Below, piece after piece: positions 44,671 through 54,989 of a DNA stretch of 64,000 bases (its first letter is position 1; every line of letters begins with the position of its first letter). A program made the translations under genes and the position numbers. The stretch covers positions 124,001 to 188,000 of the forward strand of contig NZ_BRVP01000006.1 of the NCBI RefSeq assembly GCF_027924145.1, written 5' to 3'. The notes below the pieces were generated by a model that did no database searches, was not told where the DNA came from, and saw nothing but the letters and a program-made list of their open reading frames with translations. This DNA is from Neptunitalea chrysea (lineage in GTDB: Bacteria; Bacteroidota; Bacteroidia; Flavobacteriales; Flavobacteriaceae).

Positions 44671-44865
44671 ATGTTAGTAATACCGATTAAAGAAGGAGAA
44701 AATATAGATAGAGCATTAAAGCGCTATAAGAGAAAATTTGATAAAACTGGTACTATGCGTCAGCTAAGAGGGCGTCAACAGTTTACAAAACCTTCTGTTG
44801 CTAAAAGAGTAGAAGTTCAGAAAGCTCAATATGTTCAGCATTTAAGAGATCAGGAACAAGTATAA
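44671..44865 (+). CDS. rpsU: 30S ribosomal protein bS21
   Basis: The 64-residue protein MLVIPIKEGENIDRALKRYK... is a typical bS21, very basic in the middle (KRYKRKFDKTGTMRQLRGRQ). In the Flavobacterium ribosome bS21 helps hide the anti-Shine-Dalgarno of 16S rRNA; ribosomes lacking it can use Shine-Dalgarno sites, and rpsU is the reported example. The strong site here fits autoregulation by that mechanism. It is flanked by its own promoter and terminator. Confidence 0.95.
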   Translation: MLVIPIKEGENIDRALKRYKRKFDKTGTMRQLRGRQQFTKPSVAKRVEVQKAQYVQHLRDQEQV

Positions 44866-44893
44866 GTATATTGATCTTATATAATAAATTTAG

Positions 44894-44918
44894 AATCCCG
44901 CTATACGCGGGATTTTTT
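44894..44918 (+). terminator. rpsU terminator
   Basis: An 8-bp stem AATCCCGC/GCGGGATT (44894-44901 with 44907-44914) and a 5-nt loop are followed by a run of Ts, 28 bp after the rpsU stop. Confidence 0.9.
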
Positions 44919-44949
44919 TGTTTATATTGGTGTGTAGAATTACTTAGGT

Positions 44950-45843
44950 ATGGATTCATTAGAAGCATTTATAAGGTATTTAGAGTCAGAGAAGAATCAT
45001 TCCAAACATACGGTGCTTGCTTATGTAAAGGATATTGATTTTTTCAAAGGGTATTGTTTAGCAGCGCATGATGTTCAGGTGATAGACGAGGTGCCTTATG
45101 TGTTAATAAGGAGTTGGATAATTCAATTGGTTTCAGATGGGATATCTAATAGGAGTATAAATAGAAAAATAGCTTCTTTAAAGGCGTATTATAAATTTCT
45201 GCTTAAAGTTGGTAAAATTGAGGTAAGTCCTTTGGCTAAACATGTTCCTTTAAAAGTGGCTCAAAAGGCTGAAGTTCCTTTTTCGGAATCGGAGATCACA
45301 AAAGTTTTAGAGGTTTTGAATACAGATAATTCTTTTGTTGGGATTAGGAATAAATTAGTGGTAGAGTTGTTTTATGCTACAGGTATAAGGCGGAGTGAGT
45401 TGATTCATATAAAGATGTCTGATATAGATTTGAGTATGTGTACTTTAAAGGTCTTGGGTAAACGTAATAAAGAACGTATTGTGCCATTGTTACCCTTTGT
45501 GATAGAAACTTTTCAGAAATACAGGGGTTTGCGTGCTGAAATAACAATAGATCAGGGTGTTAATTATTTATTTGTAAGTGAGGCCGGAAATAAAGTTTCT
45601 GAATCATTTGTTTATCGATTAATAAATAACTATTTTAGTATAGCATCATCAAAGGTAAAAAAGAGTCCACATGTTTTACGACATAGCTTTGCGACTCACT
45701 TACTAAACAATGGTGCTGATCTTAATTCTGTGAAAGAATTGTTAGGACATGCGAGTTTGGCGTCTACTCAGAATTACACGCATACTAGTATTGCGGAGCT
45801 AAAGAAGAGTTATGCTGGGGCGCACCCCAGAAACAAACAATAG
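44950..45843 (+). CDS. xerC: XerC-type tyrosine recombinase
   Basis: The 297-residue recombinase has an N-terminal SAM-like DNA-binding domain (1-90) and a catalytic domain with the full set of active residues: Arg147 (TGIRRSE), Lys171, His241/Arg244 (HVLRHSF), His267 (LGHAS) and Tyr276 (NYTHTS). Length and context (housekeeping genes, no att sites or cargo) fit the chromosome-dimer resolvase rather than a phage or transposon integrase. It precedes the hibernation factor gene by 47 bp. Confidence 0.9.
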   Translation: MDSLEAFIRYLESEKNHSKHTVLAYVKDIDFFKGYCLAAHDVQVIDEVPYVLIRSWIIQLVSDGISNRSINRKIASLKAYYKFLLKVGKIEVSPLAKHVPLKVAQKAEVPFSESEITKVLEVLNTDNSFVGIRNKLVVELFYATGIRRSELIHIKMSDIDLSMCTLKVLGKRNKERIVPLLPFVIETFQKYRGLRAEITIDQGVNYLFVSEAGNKVSESFVYRLINNYFSIASSKVKKSPHVLRHSFATHLLNNGADLNSVKELLGHASLASTQNYTHTSIAELKKSYAGAHPRNKQ

Positions 45844-45890
45844 AAGTTTCACAGAATAAAATAAATGTTGAACTTTAAATGTTGAGTAAA

Positions 45891-46193
45891 ATGAAAGTAA
45901 ACACACAATCTGTAAATTTTACGGTAGATGGAAAATTAGTTGATTTTATCCAAAAAAAATTAGATAAATTAGATCATTACTATGACAAAGTCATATGTGC
46001 AGACGTCTACCTAAAGGTTGAAAACACCAGTGCTAAAGAAAATAAGATTGTTGAGATTAAGGTGTCTGTTCCTGGAGATGAGTTTATTGTGAAAAAACAA
46101 CGTAAGAGTTTTGAGGAGGGAGTAGATGATGTGGTAGGTTCTTTAGAGCGCATACTTATTAAAAGAAAAGAAAAAGTAAGGGCGAATGCTTAA
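45891..46193 (+). CDS. hpf: ribosome hibernation-promoting factor / RaiA family
   Basis: The 100-residue protein MKVNTQSVNFTVDGKLVDFI has the short S30EA/HPF beta-alpha-beta-beta-beta-alpha layout, with VEIKVSVPGDEFIVKK and a basic C-terminal helix (IKRKEKVRA). It would bind the 30S decoding centre and protect idle ribosomes. The C-terminal dimerisation domain of long HPFs is absent. I chose ATG 45891 as the standard start; one at 45879 is possible. It ends 56 bp before a hairpin. Confidence 0.9.
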   Translation: MKVNTQSVNFTVDGKLVDFIQKKLDKLDHYYDKVICADVYLKVENTSAKENKIVEIKVSVPGDEFIVKKQRKSFEEGVDDVVGSLERILIKRKEKVRANA

Positions 46194-46216
46194 GATAAAA
46201 ATTTTTCAAAAAATGT

Positions 46217-46246
46217 TTTGATTAAAAAAATAAATATATACATTTG
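46217..46246 (+). promoter_or_regulatory. promoter of the tRNA-tuf cluster
   Basis: TTTG (46217-46220), an 18-bp spacer and TACATTTG (46239-46246) fit the Bacteroidota consensus very well. Transcription would start near 46250-46253. Confidence 0.8.
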
Positions 46247-46248
46247 CA

Positions 46249-46275
46249 GTCCGTTAGAAATAGCGGACTTTTTTT
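46249..46275 (+). terminator. terminator-like hairpin between promoter and first tRNA
   Basis: An 8-bp stem with one G-U pair (46249-46256 with 46261-46268) and a GAAA loop is followed by seven Ts. It can end the xerC-hpf transcript, and it also lies at the very 5' end of the tRNA transcript. Confidence 0.75.
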
Positions 46276-46285
46276 ATGTAAAAAA

Positions 46286-46359
46286 GCCGATGTAGCTCAG
46301 CTGGCTAGAGCAGCTGATTTGTAATCAGCAGGTCGTGGGTTCGAGTCCCTCCATCGGCT
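46286..46359 (+). tRNA. tRNA-Thr (anticodon TGT)
   Basis: A cloverleaf of 74 nt with acceptor GCCGATG/CATCGGC, the T arm GTGGGTTCGAGTCCC and the anticodon loop TTTGTAA gives anticodon TGT. No CCA is encoded. Confidence 0.95.
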
Positions 46360-46387
46360 CAAAGAAGTTCTTAATAATAATGATATC

Positions 46388-46470
46388 GGGGAGATACTCA
46401 AGCGGCCAACGAGGACAGACTGTAAATCTGTTGGTTTTTACCTTCGCAGGTTCGAATCCTGCTCTCCCCA
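46388..46470 (+). tRNA. tRNA-Tyr (anticodon GTA)
   Basis: An 83-nt class II tRNA with acceptor GGGGAGA/TCTCCCC, a long variable arm and the anticodon loop CTGTAAA. Confidence 0.95.
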
Positions 46471-46483
46471 CTGAAATTAAATT

Positions 46484-46556
46484 GCGGGAGTAGCTCAGTT
46501 GGTAGAGCGTCAGCCTTCCAAGCTGAATGTCGCGAGTTCGAACCTCGTCTCCCGCT
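46484..46556 (+). tRNA. tRNA-Gly (anticodon TCC)
   Basis: A 73-nt cloverleaf with acceptor GCGGGAG/CTCCCGC and anticodon loop CTTCCAA. Confidence 0.95.
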
Positions 46557-46578
46557 CTAGAAGAGTACATCAATTTAA

Positions 46579-46650
<72 letters not shown>

Positions 46651-46706
46651 CGATGCGAAGCAAAATTTGAACACTAATATATAACTAAGATTAAAATTAT
46701 TAAATC

Positions 46707-47894
46707 ATGGCAAAGGAAACTTTCGATCGTTCCAAACCGCACTTAAATATTGGTACTATTGGACACGTGGATCACGGTAAAACTACCTTGACTGCTGCTA
46801 TTACTACTGTTTTAGCTAATGCTGGTCTTTCTGAAATGCGTTCATTCGATTCTATCGATAATGCACCTGAAGAAAAAGAGAGAGGTATTACAATTAACAC
46901 TTCTCATGTAGAGTATCAAACAGCTAACCGTCACTACGCACACGTTGATTGTCCAGGTCACGCCGATTACGTAAAGAACATGGTAACTGGTGCTGCTCAG
47001 ATGGATGGAGCTATTCTTGTTGTAGCTGCTACAGATGGTCCTATGCCGCAAACTCGTGAGCATATCTTATTAGGTCGTCAGGTAGGTGTTCCAAGAATCG
47101 TTGTTTTCTTGAATAAGTGTGATATGGTTGATGATGAGGAGTTATTAGAGCTTGTTGATATGGAGGTAAGAGAATTACTTTCTTTCTATGAGTATGATGG
47201 AGATAATGGTCCTGTTATCCAAGGTTCTGCTTTAGGAGCATTAAACGGAGATCAGAAATGGGTTGATTCTGTAATGGAATTAATGGAAGCTGTTGATAAC
47301 TGGATTGAATTACCACAGCGTGATGTAGATAAGCCTTTCTTAATGCCTATCGAGGATGTATTTACAATTACTGGTCGTGGAACTGTTGCTACAGGTCGTA
47401 TCGAAACTGGTGTTGCTAATACAGGTGATCCTGTTGAGATCATTGGTATGGGTGCTGAAAAATTAACTTCTACTATTACAGGGGTTGAGATGTTCCGTAA
47501 GATCTTAGATAGAGGTGAAGCTGGAGATAACGTAGGTATTTTGTTAAGAGGTATCGAGAAATCTGATATCAAAAGAGGTATGGTTATTTGTAAGCCAGGT
47601 TCTGTTACTCCTCACTCTAAATTTAAAGCAGAGGTTTATATCCTTAAAAAAGAAGAAGGTGGACGTCATACTCCATTCCATAATAATTACCGTCCACAGT
47701 TCTATTTAAGAACAACTGATGTTACTGGTACTATTACGCTTCCTGATGGAATCGAGATGGTTATGCCAGGTGATAACTTAACTATTACTGTTGAGTTGTT
47801 AAGCACAGTGGCTTGTTCTGTAGGTCTACGTTTCGCTATCCGTGAAGGTGGTAGAACAGTAGGTGCTGGTCAGGTAACTGAAATTTTAGAATAA
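46707..47894 (+). CDS. tuf: elongation factor Tu
   Basis: The 395-residue GTPase brings aminoacyl-tRNA to the ribosome. G1 is GHVDHGKT at 19-26, the switch [14 protein letters not shown] and the NKCD guanine motif are present, and three domains fill the usual length. It lies 56 bp after tRNA-Thr and is transcribed with the four tRNAs; a hairpin separates it from tRNA-Trp. Confidence 0.98.
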   Translation: MAKETFDRSKPHLNIGTIGHVDHGKTTLTAAITTVLANAGLSEMRSFDSIDNAPEEKERGITINTSHVEYQTANRHYAHVDCPGHADYVKNMVTGAAQMDGAILVVAATDGPMPQTREHILLGRQVGVPRIVVFLNKCDMVDDEELLELVDMEVRELLSFYEYDGDNGPVIQGSALGALNGDQKWVDSVMELMEAVDNWIELPQRDVDKPFLMPIEDVFTITGRGTVATGRIETGVANTGDPVEIIGMGAEKLTSTITGVEMFRKILDRGEAGDNVGILLRGIEKSDIKRGMVICKPGSVTPHSKFKAEVYILKKEEGGRHTPFHNNYRPQFYLRTTDVTGTITLPDGIEMVMPGDNLTITVELLSTVACSVGLRFAIREGGRTVGAGQVTEILE

Positions 47895-47919
47895 TTTATT
47901 TAATTATTATAATCTCAAA

Positions 47920-47943
47920 GGTGCTTCTTTGAAGTGCCTTTTT
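47920..47943 (+). terminator. terminator-like hairpin after tuf
   Basis: A 9-bp stem with two G-U pairs (47920-47928 with 47932-47940) and a 3-nt loop is followed by a short T-run, 5 bp before tRNA-Trp. Given the short T-run it may only partly terminate or may guide processing. Confidence 0.6.
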
Positions 47944-47945
47944 CT

Positions 47946-48016
47946 ACGGGTGTAGTTCAATGGCAGAATAGCGGTCTCCAAAACCGTTGATGGGGGTTCG
48001 AATCCCTCCACCCGTG
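47946..48016 (+). tRNA. tRNA-Trp (anticodon CCA)
   Basis: A 71-nt cloverleaf with acceptor ACGGGTG/CACCCGT and anticodon loop CTCCAAA. It is followed after 18 bp by secE, the usual arrangement in bacteria. Confidence 0.95.
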
Positions 48017-48034
48017 CAATATAAAATCGAGATA

Positions 48035-48229
48035 ATGGCAGGTTTTGTGACATACATTAAAGAATCATTTGACGAGTTAAAACACCATGTTACATGGCCT
48101 ACATGGGCTGAGGGGCAAAAATTGATGGTAGTTGTGGCTTCTTTTTCAGTTGTTTTTGCTTTGGCAATTTTTGGTGTAGATAAAGCATTGGAGTTTGTGA
48201 TGAGTTCTTTTTTCGACTTATTTAAATAA
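48035..48229 (+). CDS. secE: preprotein translocase subunit SecE
   Basis: This is a 64-residue single-helix SecE: an amphipathic start (FVTYIKESFDELKHHVTWPTW) with the conserved VTWPTW and one membrane helix (~33-53). It stabilises the SecYEG channel. The ATG at 48035 is the family start; longer frames run into tRNA-Trp. Confidence 0.95.
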   Translation: MAGFVTYIKESFDELKHHVTWPTWAEGQKLMVVVASFSVVFALAIFGVDKALEFVMSSFFDLFK

Positions 48230-48248
48230 TCTTATAAAACTTGAATCG

Positions 48249-48800
48249 ATGGCAGATGGTCTAGTAAAGCAGTGGTATGTAGTTAGAGCTGTAAGTGGTC
48301 AGGAGAATAAGGTTAAGACATATATTGAAAATGAGATTGCTCGTTTAGGGTACTCTGATTATGTTGATGATGTTTTAGTTCCTACCGAAAAGGTAGTTCA
48401 GATCAGAAATGGTAAAAAAATAAATAAAGAGCGCGTTTACTTTCCTGGGTATATTATGGTGAAAGCTAATTTGGGTGGTGAAGTAGTGCATATTATAAAA
48501 TCAATTACCGGAATTATTGGGTTTTTAGGAGAGGTGAAAGGTGGAGATCCTGTGCCTTTAAGAAAATCTGAAGTGAACCGTATGCTAGGTAAGGTAGATG
48601 AGTTATCTGTGAAAACAGATAATGTGTTGATACCGTATTCTGTTGGTGAAACTATAAAGGTGATAGATGGGCCTTTTAATGGTTTTAATGGAACTGTTGA
48701 AAAGGTTAATGAAGAAAAGCGTAAGCTTGAAGTGATGGTTAAGATTTTTGGAAGAAAAACACCATTAGAGTTAAGTTATATGCAAGTAGAGAAAGTATAA
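48249..48800 (+). CDS. nusG: transcription termination/antitermination factor NusG
   Basis: The 183-residue protein has an NGN domain (KQWYVVRAVSGQENKVKTYIE; FPGYIMVKANL) and a C-terminal KOW domain (VGETIKVIDGPFNGFNGTVEKV). It binds RNA polymerase and links it to Rho or the ribosome. It follows secE by 19 bp, as is usual. Confidence 0.97.
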   Translation: MADGLVKQWYVVRAVSGQENKVKTYIENEIARLGYSDYVDDVLVPTEKVVQIRNGKKINKERVYFPGYIMVKANLGGEVVHIIKSITGIIGFLGEVKGGDPVPLRKSEVNRMLGKVDELSVKTDNVLIPYSVGETIKVIDGPFNGFNGTVEKVNEEKRKLEVMVKIFGRKTPLELSYMQVEKV

Positions 48801-48820
48801 TTTTAATTATTATAAATGTG

Positions 48821-48848
48821 AGTGTGTTTCTTAGTGGGCACACTTTTT
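48821..48848 (+). terminator. weak terminator/attenuator-like hairpin between nusG and rplK
   Basis: A 6-bp stem AGTGTG/CACACT (48821-48826 with 48839-48844) and a 12-nt loop are followed by four more Ts. It could reduce read-through into the ribosomal protein genes or be the L11 autoregulatory structure; the sequence alone cannot decide. Confidence 0.35.
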
Positions 48849-48864
48849 CATTAATTTTCGAACA

Positions 48865-49302
48865 ATGGCAAAAGAAGTAAGTAAAGTAGTTAAACTACAA
48901 GTTAAGGGAGGTGCTGCGAATCCGTCGCCACCGGTTGGACCTGCTTTGGGAGCTGCCGGTGTTAACATCATGGAATTCTGTAAGCAGTTTAATGCGCGTT
49001 CACAGGATAAACCAGGTAAAACATTACCAGTTGTTATCACCGTTTACAAAGACAAATCATTTGACTTTGTAATTAAGACTCCCCCAGCAGCAGTTCAATT
49101 AATGGAGGCAGCTAAGGTTAAAAAGGGATCCGGAGAGCCAAATCGTAAGAAGGTAGCTAGCGTAACTTGGGAACAACTTAAGGTAATAGCTGAGGATAAA
49201 ATGCAAGATCTTAATGCTTTTACTGTAGAATCAGCAATGAGTATGATTGCAGGTACAGCAAGATCAATGGGATTAACTGTTTCGGGTGAAAAGCCTTTTT
49301 AA
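48865..49302 (+). CDS. rplK: 50S ribosomal protein uL11
   Basis: The 145-residue protein has the [20 protein letters not shown] opening and the C-terminal RNA-binding domain ending [13 protein letters not shown]. It binds the 23S GTPase centre. It is the first gene of rplKAJL, 64 bp after nusG. Confidence 0.98.
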   Translation: MAKEVSKVVKLQVKGGAANPSPPVGPALGAAGVNIMEFCKQFNARSQDKPGKTLPVVITVYKDKSFDFVIKTPPAAVQLMEAAKVKKGSGEPNRKKVASVTWEQLKVIAEDKMQDLNAFTVESAMSMIAGTARSMGLTVSGEKPF

Positions 49303-49320
49303 ATCTTAAAGACTGGAAAA

Positions 49321-50010
49321 ATGGCAAAATTAACAAGAAAGCATAAAGAAGCTTTAGCAAAGATTGAACCAAATAAATTGTATTCAGTACAAGAGGCTTC
49401 AGCTTTAGTTAAAGAAGTTAGTTACGTTAAATTTGATGCATCTGTAGATGTAGCAGTACGTTTAGGAGTAGATCCACGTAAAGCTAATCAAATGGTAAGA
49501 GGGGTTGTAACATTACCTCATGGAACTGGTAAAGACGTTAAGGTATTAGCGTTGGTTACACCTGATAAAGAAGCAGAAGCTACCGCAGCTGGTGCCGATT
49601 ATGTAGGTTTAGATGAATATCTTCAGAAAATTAAAGACGGTTGGACAGATGTTGACGTTATTGTTACTATGCCAAGCGTTATGGGTAAATTAGGTCCATT
49701 AGGTAGAATCTTAGGTCCTAGAGGTTTAATGCCTAACCCAAAAACAGGTACGGTAACAATGGATGTTGCTAAAGCTGTTGCTGAAGTTAAAGCTGGTAAA
49801 ATTGATTTTAGAGTTGATAAAACCGGAATCGTTCATGCAGCTATTGGTAAGGCATCTTTTTCTCCTGAGCAGATTGAAGGGAATGCTAATGAATTGCTTC
49901 AAACATTAATTAAATTAAAACCAACTGCAGCTAAAGGAACTTATATTAAGTCTATTTGTATGTCTAGTACTATGAGTCCTGGTATCCCTGTTGATCCGAA
50001 AGCAGTTTAA
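49321..50010 (+). CDS. rplA: 50S ribosomal protein uL1
   Basis: The 229-residue protein forms the L1 stalk and in other bacteria represses its own operon by binding the mRNA. Conserved [21 protein letters not shown] and [17 protein letters not shown] are present. It follows rplK by 18 bp. Confidence 0.98.
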   Translation: MAKLTRKHKEALAKIEPNKLYSVQEASALVKEVSYVKFDASVDVAVRLGVDPRKANQMVRGVVTLPHGTGKDVKVLALVTPDKEAEATAAGADYVGLDEYLQKIKDGWTDVDVIVTMPSVMGKLGPLGRILGPRGLMPNPKTGTVTMDVAKAVAEVKAGKIDFRVDKTGIVHAAIGKASFSPEQIEGNANELLQTLIKLKPTAAKGTYIKSICMSSTMSPGIPVDPKAV

Positions 50011-50033
50011 TTGGTAGTTATAAAATTTAGATC

Positions 50034-50552
50034 ATGACTAGAGAAGAAAAATCAACGGTAATTGAAGATTTAACTGCGCAGTTGGCTGAAAACAATATAA
50101 TATATTTAGCAGATATATCTGGATTAGATGCAGATACTACCTCTAAATTACGTAGAGCTTGTTTTAAAGCTGATATTAAATTAGCAGTTGTAAAAAATAC
50201 ATTGCTTGCAAAGGCAATGGAAGCTTCAGACAAAGACTTTGGAGATTTACCTGAAGTATTAAAAGGTGCTACCTCTTTAATGTTTTCTGAAGTTGGAAAT
50301 GCACCAGCTAAATTGATTAAGGATTTTAGAAAGAAATCTGAAAAACCAATCTTAAAAGGAGCTTTTGTAGAAGAAGCTATTTATGTTGGCGATAATCAAT
50401 TAGATGCATTATCAAGTATTAAATCTAAGGATGAAGTTATTGGAGATATCATTACGTTACTTCAATCTCCTGCTAAAAATGTTGTTTCTGCTCTTCAATC
50501 GAGTGGAGGTAAATTGGCAGGTATTATTAAAACTTTATCTGAAAAAGAATAA
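50034..50552 (+). CDS. rplJ: 50S ribosomal protein uL10
   Basis: The 172-residue base of the L7/L12 stalk. It shows MTREEKSTVIEDLTAQL, the KNTLLAKAM region and a C-terminal helix for L7/L12 dimers (~140-172). In other bacteria the L10-L12 complex represses this mRNA; no leader structure was identified in the 23-bp gap before it. Confidence 0.97.
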   Translation: MTREEKSTVIEDLTAQLAENNIIYLADISGLDADTTSKLRRACFKADIKLAVVKNTLLAKAMEASDKDFGDLPEVLKGATSLMFSEVGNAPAKLIKDFRKKSEKPILKGAFVEEAIYVGDNQLDALSSIKSKDEVIGDIITLLQSPAKNVVSALQSSGGKLAGIIKTLSEKE

Positions 50553-50606
50553 TTTCGATACGCACTTTAACAATTATATTTATTTTAAAATTTAAACGAT
50601 AGAAAA

Positions 50607-50981
50607 ATGGCAGATTTAAAAGAATTCGCAGAACAATTAGTTAACTTAACAGTTAAAGAAGTAAATGAGTTAGCTACTATATTAAAAGATGAGTATGGTA
50701 TTGAGCCTGCTGCTGCTGCTGTAGCTGTAGCTGCTGGTCCTGGTGGTGAAGAAGCTGCTGCTGAAGAAAAAACTGAATTTGATGTAGTATTAAAAGCTGC
50801 TGGTGGTTCTAAATTAGCTGTAGTTAAGTTAGTTAAAGAATTAACAGGAGTTGGTCTTAAAGACGCTAAAGATATCGTAGATGGTGCGCCTTCTACAATT
50901 AAAGAAGCTGTTTCTAAAGATGAGGCTGAAGGTCTTAAGAAGTCTTTAGAGGATGCTGGAGCTGAAGTAGAGCTTAAGTAA
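50607..50981 (+). CDS. rplL: 50S ribosomal protein bL12
   Basis: The 124-residue stalk protein has an N-terminal dimer domain ([16 protein letters not shown]), an Ala/Gly-rich hinge (~37-53) and the C-terminal factor-binding domain ([21 protein letters not shown]). The length is normal. Confidence 0.98.
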   Translation: MADLKEFAEQLVNLTVKEVNELATILKDEYGIEPAAAAVAVAAGPGGEEAAAEEKTEFDVVLKAAGGSKLAVVKLVKELTGVGLKDAKDIVDGAPSTIKEAVSKDEAEGLKKSLEDAGAEVELK

Positions 50982-51014
50982 GTTTTATTGCAGCTACCAA
51001 AGCTGTAAAAATTT

Positions 51015-51058
51015 GGTTTAGGTCTTGGGATTAATCTCCTTAAGACCTAAACCCTTTT
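51015..51058 (+). terminator. rplL-rpoB intergenic hairpin (terminator/attenuator)
   Basis: A 12-bp perfect stem (51015-51026 with 51042-51053) with a 15-nt loop is followed by CTTTT. It lies between rplL and rpoB, where partial termination in many bacteria lowers rpoBC transcription relative to ribosomal proteins. Confidence 0.75.
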
Positions 51059-51110
51059 ATGTATATAATTGTATACGTTTTATATTTTCTAATCTAAATT
51101 TTGTCCATTG

Positions 51111-54100
51111 ATGTTATTAAATCAGACTGAAAGATTGAGTTTTGCCTCCGCAAAGTATACTCCTGAATATCCGGATTTCTTAGACATTCAAATTAAGTCA
51201 TTCCAGGATTTTTTTCAGCTGGATACCAAATCTGAAGAAAGAGGCAATGAAGGTCTATACAATACCTTCAAGGAAAATTTTCCAATCACTGATACCCGAA
51301 ACCAGTTTGTACTTGAGTTTTTAGATTATTTTGTAGATCCACCAAGATATTCAATTCAAGAATGTATTGAAAGAGGTTTGACGTATAGTGTACCTTTAAA
51401 AGCAAGGTTAAAACTATATTGTACAGACCCTGAGCATGAAGATTTTGAAACTATTGTTCAGGATGTGTATTTAGGTACTATTCCTTATATGACACCAAGT
51501 GGTACGTTTGTTATCAATGGAGCAGAACGCGTTGTAGTTTCTCAGTTACACCGTTCTCCTGGGGTTTTCTTTGGTCAATCTTTCCATGCTAATGGTACTA
51601 AATTATATTCTGCCAGAATTATACCATTTAAAGGTTCATGGATAGAGTTTGCCACTGATATTAACAGCGTAATGTACGCTTATATTGATAGAAAGAAAAA
51701 ATTGCCTGTAACTACATTGTTTAGAGCAATTGGTTTTGAAAGAGATAAAGATATTTTAGAAATCTTCGACCTTGCAGAAGAGGTGAAAGTTTCTAAAGCA
51801 GGATTAAAAAGAGTATTAGGACGTCGTTTAGCTGCACGTGTTTTAAATACATGGCATGAAGACTTCGTTGATGAAGATACCGGTGAAGTAGTATCTATTG
51901 AAAGAAACGAGATAGTTTTAGATCGTGATACTATTTTAGAAAAAGAACATGTAGAGGAAATTTTAGAGGCTGATGTTAAAACGATTCTTTTACATAAAGA
52001 AGAAAGTCAGTCTGCAGAATATGCTATTATTCACAATACATTGCAAAAAGATCCTACCAACTCTGAAAAAGAAGCGGTAGAGCATATATATCGTCAATTA
52101 CGTAATGCTGAACCGCCTGATGAGGAGACAGCAAGAGGTATTATTGACAAATTGTTCTTCTCTGATCAACGTTATAACTTAGGTGAAGTTGGTCGTTATA
52201 GAATGAACAAAAAGTTAGGACTTGATATTCCTATGGATAAACAAGTTTTAACGAAAGAAGATATTATCACCATTGTTAAGTACTTAATTGAGTTAATTAA
52301 CTCTAAAGCTGAGATTGATGATATTGATCACTTATCTAACCGTCGTGTACGTACTGTAGGTGAGCAGTTATCAGCGCAGTTTGGTGTTGGTCTTGCTCGT
52401 ATGGCTCGTACCATTCGTGAGCGTATGAATGTTCGTGATAACGAGGTATTTACACCAATCGACTTGATTAACGCTAAGACGCTGTCATCTGTTATTAACT
52501 CGTTCTTTGGTACCAACCAGTTATCTCAGTTTATGGATCAAACGAATCCATTAGCAGAGATAACTCACAAACGTCGTTTATCTGCATTAGGACCAGGAGG
52601 TCTTTCTCGTGAAAGAGCTGGTTTCGAGGTGCGTGATGTTCACTATACACACTATGGTCGTTTATGTCCTATTGAAACTCCTGAAGGACCAAACATTGGT
52701 TTGATTTCTTCTCTTGGGGTGTTTGCTAAGGTAAACAGCATGGGATTCATTGAAACGCCATACCGTACCGTAACTGATGGTAAAGTAGATTTAAGCAAAT
52801 TTGATTATTTAAGTGCTGAAGAAGAAGAGGATAAGATGATTGCTCAGGCAAACATTCCTGTAGGAGAAGATGGTACTATAACAGTAGATAAGGTTATTGC
52901 TAGAGAAGAAGGTGATTTCCCTGTAGTAGAGCCTTCACAGATTCACTATACGGATGTGGCTCCTAACCAGATTGCTTCTATTTCTGCTTCGTTAATTCCT
53001 TTCTTAGAGCACGATGATGCAAACCGTGCGTTGATGGGATCTAACATGATGCGTCAGGCAGTTCCTTTATTACGTCCTCAGGCTCCTATTGTAGGTACCG
53101 GTTTAGAGCGTAGAGTAGCTTCTGATTCTCGTGTATTAATTAATGCAGAGGGAGACGGAGAAGTAGAGTATGTAGATGCTCAAAAAGTAACTATCAAATA
53201 TGATAGAACTGATGATGAGCGTTTAGTAAGTTTCGATAGCGATTCTAAATCATATAATCTTATTAAATTCCGTAAAACTAACCAAGGTACTTCTATTAAC
53301 TTAAAGCCAATTGTTAGAAAAGGCGATAGAGTTGTTAAAGGTCAGGTGTTATGTCAAGGGTATGCTACCGAAGGTGGAGAGCTTGCTTTAGGACGTAACA
53401 TGAAAGTTGCCTTCATGCCTTGGAAAGGATATAACTTTGAGGATGCGATTGTAATTTCTGAAAAAGTTGTTAGAGAAGATATTTTTACATCTATTCACGT
53501 AGATGAGTATTCTTTAGAAGTTAGAGATACCAAATTAGGAGCTGAGGAGTTAACTAATGATATCCCTAACGTTTCTGAAGAAGCTACTAAAGATCTTGAC
53601 GAAAACGGAATGATTCGTGTGGGTGCAGAGGTTAAGCCTGGTGATATTTTAATTGGTAAAATTACACCTAAAGGAGAATCTGATCCTACTCCGGAAGAGA
53701 AATTATTACGTGCTATTTTTGGAGATAAAGCAGGAGATGTTAAAGATGCATCGTTAAAGGCTTCTCCATCATTAAATGGTGTTGTAATAGACAAGAAATT
53801 ATTTGCGAGAGCACTTAAAGATAAACGTAAGAGAGCTAAAGATAAAGAGGATATCTCTAAATTAGAGCTTGAATACAGTTCAAAATTTGAAGCATTAAAA
53901 GATAGACTTATAGAAAAACTTTTCAACCTAGTTAATGGTAAAACTTCTCAGGGAGTTATGAATGACCTAGGTGAAGAGTTGTTACCAAAAGGTAAAAAGT
54001 ATACTTTAAAAATGCTTAACTCTGTAGATGATTTTGCACACTTAATTCCTGGTAACTGGACAACAGATGATGCTACCAATGCATTAGTTGCTGACTTGTT

Positions 54101-54920
54101 ACACAACTATAAAATTAAGTTAAACGATCTTCAAGGAGCTTTAAGAAGAGACAAGTTTACAATTTCTGTTGGAGATGAATTGCCATCAGGAATTATGAAG
54201 TTAGCCAAAGTATATATTGCTAAAAAGCGTAAGCTTAAAGTAGGTGATAAGATGGCGGGTCGTCACGGTAACAAGGGTATTGTTGCTCGTATTGTACGTG
54301 AAGAAGATATGCCATTCTTAGAAGACGGTAGCCCAGTAGATATCGTATTGAATCCATTAGGGGTACCATCTCGTATGAACATTGGTCAGATTTATGAAAC
54401 TGTATTAGGTTGGGCTGGTCTTAAATTAGGTAGAACATTTGCTACTCCTATTTTTGACGGTGCTTCTTTAGATCAGATTAATGAATTAACTGATGAGGCT
54501 GGTATTCCAAGATTTGGTCATACTTATTTATATGACGGAGGAACCGGTCAGCGTTTCGATCAACGAGCTACAGTAGGTGTTATTTACATGCTTAAACTGG
54601 GGCACATGGTTGATGATAAGATGCACGCACGTTCTATTGGACCTTACTCTCTTATTACTCAGCAGCCTCTTGGAGGTAAAGCGCAGTTCGGAGGTCAGCG
54701 TTTTGGAGAAATGGAGGTTTGGGCATTAGAGGCTTATGGTGCTTCTAGTACGCTTAGAGAAATTTTGACAGTTAAATCTGATGATGTTATCGGTAGAGCT
54801 AAAACTTATGAGGCCATTGTTAAAGGTGAGCCAATGCCTGAACCAGGATTACCAGAATCGTTCAATGTATTAATGCATGAACTTAAAGGTTTAGGTTTAG
54901 ATATCAGATTAGAAGAATAA
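51111..54920 (+). CDS. rpoB: RNA polymerase subunit beta
   Basis: The 1269-residue protein starts [20 protein letters not shown]; the ATG at 51111 is preferred to a TTG at 51108. Conserved blocks include the rifampicin region [47 protein letters not shown] (in two parts), [12 protein letters not shown] and the final [11 protein letters not shown]. The rifampicin-site residues look wild type ([12 protein letters not shown]). It is 130 bp after rplL with a hairpin in between. Confidence 0.98.
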   Translation: MLLNQTERLSFASAKYTPEYPDFLDIQIKSFQDFFQLDTKSEERGNEGLYNTFKENFPITDTRNQFVLEFLDYFVDPPRYSIQECIERGLTYSVPLKARLKLYCTDPEHEDFETIVQDVYLGTIPYMTPSGTFVINGAERVVVSQLHRSPGVFFGQSFHANGTKLYSARIIPFKGSWIEFATDINSVMYAYIDRKKKLPVTTLFRAIGFERDKDILEIFDLAEEVKVSKAGLKRVLGRRLAARVLNTWHEDFVDEDTGEVVSIERNEIVLDRDTILEKEHVEEILEADVKTILLHKEESQSAEYAIIHNTLQKDPTNSEKEAVEHIYRQLRNAEPPDEETARGIIDKLFFSDQRYNLGEVGRYRMNKKLGLDIPMDKQVLTKEDIITIVKYLIELINSKAEIDDIDHLSNRRVRTVGEQLSAQFGVGLARMARTIRERMNVRDNEVFTPIDLINAKTLSSVINSFFGTNQLSQFMDQTNPLAEITHKRRLSALGPGGLSRERAGFEVRDVHYTHYGRLCPIETPEGPNIGLISSLGVFAKVNSMGFIETPYRTVTDGKVDLSKFDYLSAEEEEDKMIAQANIPVGEDGTITVDKVIAREEGDFPVVEPSQIHYTDVAPNQIASISASLIPFLEHDDANRALMGSNMMRQAVPLLRPQAPIVGTGLERRVASDSRVLINAEGDGEVEYVDAQKVTIKYDRTDDERLVSFDSDSKSYNLIKFRKTNQGTSINLKPIVRKGDRVVKGQVLCQGYATEGGELALGRNMKVAFMPWKGYNFEDAIVISEKVVREDIFTSIHVDEYSLEVRDTKLGAEELTNDIPNVSEEATKDLDENGMIRVGAEVKPGDILIGKITPKGESDPTPEEKLLRAIFGDKAGDVKDASLKASPSLNGVVIDKKLFARALKDKRKRAKDKEDISKLELEYSSKFEALKDRLIEKLFNLVNGKTSQGVMNDLGEELLPKGKKYTLKMLNSVDDFAHLIPGNWTTDDATNALVADLLHNYKIKLNDLQGALRRDKFTISVGDELPSGIMKLAKVYIAKKRKLKVGDKMAGRHGNKGIVARIVREEDMPFLEDGSPVDIVLNPLGVPSRMNIGQIYETVLGWAGLKLGRTFATPIFDGASLDQINELTDEAGIPRFGHTYLYDGGTGQRFDQRATVGVIYMLKLGHMVDDKMHARSIGPYSLITQQPLGGKAQFGGQRFGEMEVWALEAYGASSTLREILTVKSDDVIGRAKTYEAIVKGEPMPEPGLPESFNVLMHELKGLGLDIRLEE

Positions 54921-54989
54921 AAAGTTTTGGGGTGAAAACACACCCCGAAACTTTAATACATTACACTTAATTCATTATCACCATATACT

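Noticed and set aside
44950-45843. Tyrosine recombinase as integrase of a mobile element
   Set aside because: Size and complete Xer layout, housekeeping neighbours and absence of repeats or cargo genes fit chromosomal XerC.
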